Below, in pieces: positions 62,421-64,000 of a stretch of 64,000 nucleotides of DNA. The notes beneath the pieces are model-generated. The model made no database searches and was not told where the DNA came from. It saw nothing but the letters and a program-made list of their open reading frames with translations. Both the position numbers and the translations under genes were made by a program. Numbering within the stretch: the stretch's first letter is position 1; each line of letters starts with the position of its first letter. The DNA comes from Flavobacteriaceae bacterium (lineage in GTDB: Bacteria; Bacteroidota; Bacteroidia; Flavobacteriales; Flavobacteriaceae): the NCBI GenBank assembly GCA_016744415.1, contig JADGEL010000001.1, positions 496,001 through 560,000 on the forward strand. The letters run 5' to 3'.

Positions 62421-64000
62421 ATGCGTTGGATTCTTAAAGAGCAACCAAGTGCTGAAAAAGTAAATGCTCTCTCAAAATCTTTGGGAGTAGATATACTTAT
62501 TTCCAAATTATTAGTGCAACGAGGTATTGAAACTTATGAAGAAGCAAAACAATTTTTTAGGCCTAAGTTAGATGATTTGCACAATCCGTATTTGATGAAA
62601 AATATGGATGTGGCAGTTGCACGAATTGAAAAAGCAATTGCCAACAACGAAAATATTTTGGTATATGGCGATTATGATGTGGATGGAACCACGGCAGTAT
62701 CGTTGATGTCTTCCTATTTATTATCATTGTATCCTAATGTTTCAACCTATATTCCTGATAGATATGAAGAGGGGTACGGAATCTCTTTTAAAGGAATTGA
62801 TTTTGCAGATGACAATGATTTCTCATTAATTATTGCCTTGGATTGTGGTATTAAAGCCATTGATAAAGTTGAATATGCATCAGAAAAAAACATAGATTTT
62901 ATTATTTGTGACCATCACAGGCCGGGAAATGAAATTCCAAAAGCAATCGCTGTTTTAGACCCAAAACAAGAAGATTGCAAGTATCCTTATGATGAATTAT
63001 GTGGATGCGGTGTTGGATTTAAATTGATTCAGGCATTGGCAGTAAATCAAAATCAAACTATAGATGATTTGATTCCGTATTTAGATTTGGTTGCTACAGC
63101 AATTGCTGCAGATATTGTTCCGATGACAGGAGAAAATCGTGTGTTAGCTTATCACGGATTACAAGTTATCAATAAAAGTCCTAGGGTTGGAATTAAAGCC
63201 TTGATTCATCAATTAGACAGAAAAAAACTAACGATTACTGATGTGGTTTTTGTAATTGCCCCTCGGATTAATGCTGCAGGACGAATGAAACACGGTCAGC
63301 ATGCTGTTGATATTTTAACGGAACCAAATTTTGAATCAGCCTTAAAATTGGCAAGTGGAATTGAAACGTTTAATTCTGATAGGAAAGAACTAGATAAAAA
63401 AATAACAGATGAAGCTCTACAACAAATTAAAGAAACTAATGAAGAACAGAACCTTGCAACTGTTGTTTATAGCGAAACTTGGCATAAAGGTGTTATTGGT
63501 ATTGTGGCTTCTAGATTGATAGAGACCTATTATCGCCCTACTTTAGTTTTTACTAAGAGTGGTAATAAATATGCTGCATCAGCAAGATCTGTAAAAGGTT
63601 TTGATGTCTATAATGCTATTGGTCAATGCTCAGAATTTGTAGAGCAATTTGGTGGACATAAATATGCAGCAGGTTTAACATTACTGCCAGAAAACTATGA
63701 GAGGTTTAAATTGAAGTTTGAAGAAATTGTAAAAAAAACAATGCCAGATGAGTTGAAAACTCCTCAATTATCTATCAGCTCGGAAATGGAATTGAGTGAA
63801 ATTTCTCCAAAAATATTTAGAGTTTTAAAACAATTTGCCCCTTTTGGGCCTTTAAATATGCATCCCCTTTTTATGTCGAGCGGTTTACGAGATAATGGCT
63901 ATGGCAAACAAGTAGGCGCAGACAAGAGTCATTTAAAATTAAATATTATAGATGGGGCAAATCAAAAAACATACAATGCTATCGGTTTTGGTTTGGGTGA
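62421..64000 (+). CDS. recJ: Single-stranded-DNA-specific exonuclease RecJ, start of gene
   Basis: About 526 codons are inside the window and the frame is open to the right edge. RecJ degrades single-stranded DNA 5' to 3' in repair and recombination. The DHH-family motifs are visible: NILVYGDYDVDGTTAVSL (motif I), LIIALDCGI and IICDHHRPG (motif III), and IAPRINAAGRM in the middle; the DHHA1-type region includes FGGHKYAAGLTL. No frameshift was seen on reading through. The start at 62421 (MRWILKEQPSAEKV) is typical of the family. About 40 further residues are expected beyond the edge. Confidence 0.95.
   Translation, partial: MRWILKEQPSAEKVNALSKSLGVDILISKLLVQRGIETYEEAKQFFRPKLDDLHNPYLMKNMDVAVARIEKAIANNENILVYGDYDVDGTTAVSLMSSYLLSLYPNVSTYIPDRYEEGYGISFKGIDFADDNDFSLIIALDCGIKAIDKVEYASEKNIDFIICDHHRPGNEIPKAIAVLDPKQEDCKYPYDELCGCGVGFKLIQALAVNQNQTIDDLIPYLDLVATAIAADIVPMTGENRVLAYHGLQVINKSPRVGIKALIHQLDRKKLTITDVVFVIAPRINAAGRMKHGQHAVDILTEPNFESALKLASGIETFNSDRKELDKKITDEALQQIKETNEEQNLATVVYSETWHKGVIGIVASRLIETYYRPTLVFTKSGNKYAASARSVKGFDVYNAIGQCSEFVEQFGGHKYAAGLTLLPENYERFKLKFEEIVKKTMPDELKTPQLSISSEMELSEISPKIFRVLKQFAPFGPLNMHPLFMSSGLRDNGYGKQVGADKSHLKLNIIDGANQKTYNAIGFGLG

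Noticed and set aside
1-64000. tRNA or rRNA genes
   Set aside because: No cloverleaf with conserved GGTTC-type arm and CCA-like end, and no rRNA-like stretch, was recognised on reading both strands; a covariance-model scan would be needed to be sure.

Overview
The window is chromosomal DNA of a marine-type member of the Flavobacteriia (Bacteroidota). This rests on AT-rich sequence, near-perfect TAnnTTTG promoter -7 elements with no Shine-Dalgarno sequences, a protein with a type IX secretion C-terminal domain, families typical of the phylum (DUF4270, DUF4271, DUF4296, TonB-dependent receptors with a carboxypeptidase-like N-terminal domain) and small lipoproteins with a Cys followed by acidic residues. 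No rRNA, tRNA, CRISPR array, intact insertion sequence or prophage was seen. The species cannot be named from the sequence alone.

Layout: 0-8.5 kb holds the tail of one gene, two lipoproteins, an AlbA_2-domain protein, a lysine-catabolic aldehyde dehydrogenase, an ECF sigma factor with a membrane-anchored barrel protein, and a LuxE-type adenylating enzyme. 8.6-12.2 kb is class Ia ribonucleotide reductase (nrdB-nrdA). 12.4-20.6 kb is a complete-looking phenylalanine/tyrosine catabolic operon (aminotransferase, homogentisate dioxygenase, HPP dioxygenase, aromatic hydroxylase, fumarylacetoacetase, flavin reductase) diverging from an Lrp/AsnC regulator; a perfect palindrome sits just before the first gene. 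21-31.3 kb carries MarC, glmS, DUF4270, a truncated glycogen-synthase-like protein, the divergent panC-panD-flippase-radA group, and hemD with DUF4271. 31.4-36.4 kb has a dolichol-phosphate-mannose-synthase-like transferase, dihydroorotase, DUF4296, an SDR and tyrS.

36.4-44.3 kb looks like a phosphate-starvation module: a PiT transporter with a C-terminal PhoU-like tail, a phosphate-selective-type porin, a beta-helix-like lipoprotein and a TonB-dependent receptor. The porin and receptor promoters share an identical architecture: 11-bp-phased direct repeats of a TTAACAT-like core, a 6-nt gap and GTTATTTGCAG. A weaker version precedes the transporter. I read these as the local form of a PhoB box; this is the strongest unexplained signal in the window.

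44.4-64 kb contains dgt, a large secreted T9SS protein, dxs, tryptophanase (tnaA) preceded by a short leader ORF overlapping a hairpin, tadA, a ClC-type channel whose gating Glu is Gln, ferritin, aspS, rsmI, adenine deaminase, an OsmC protein and the start of recJ. Intergenic spaces from 53 to 60.3 kb are filled with hairpin-type dispersed repeats ending in TGTCAT/ATGACA, plus a possible insertion-sequence relic near 60.1 kb.
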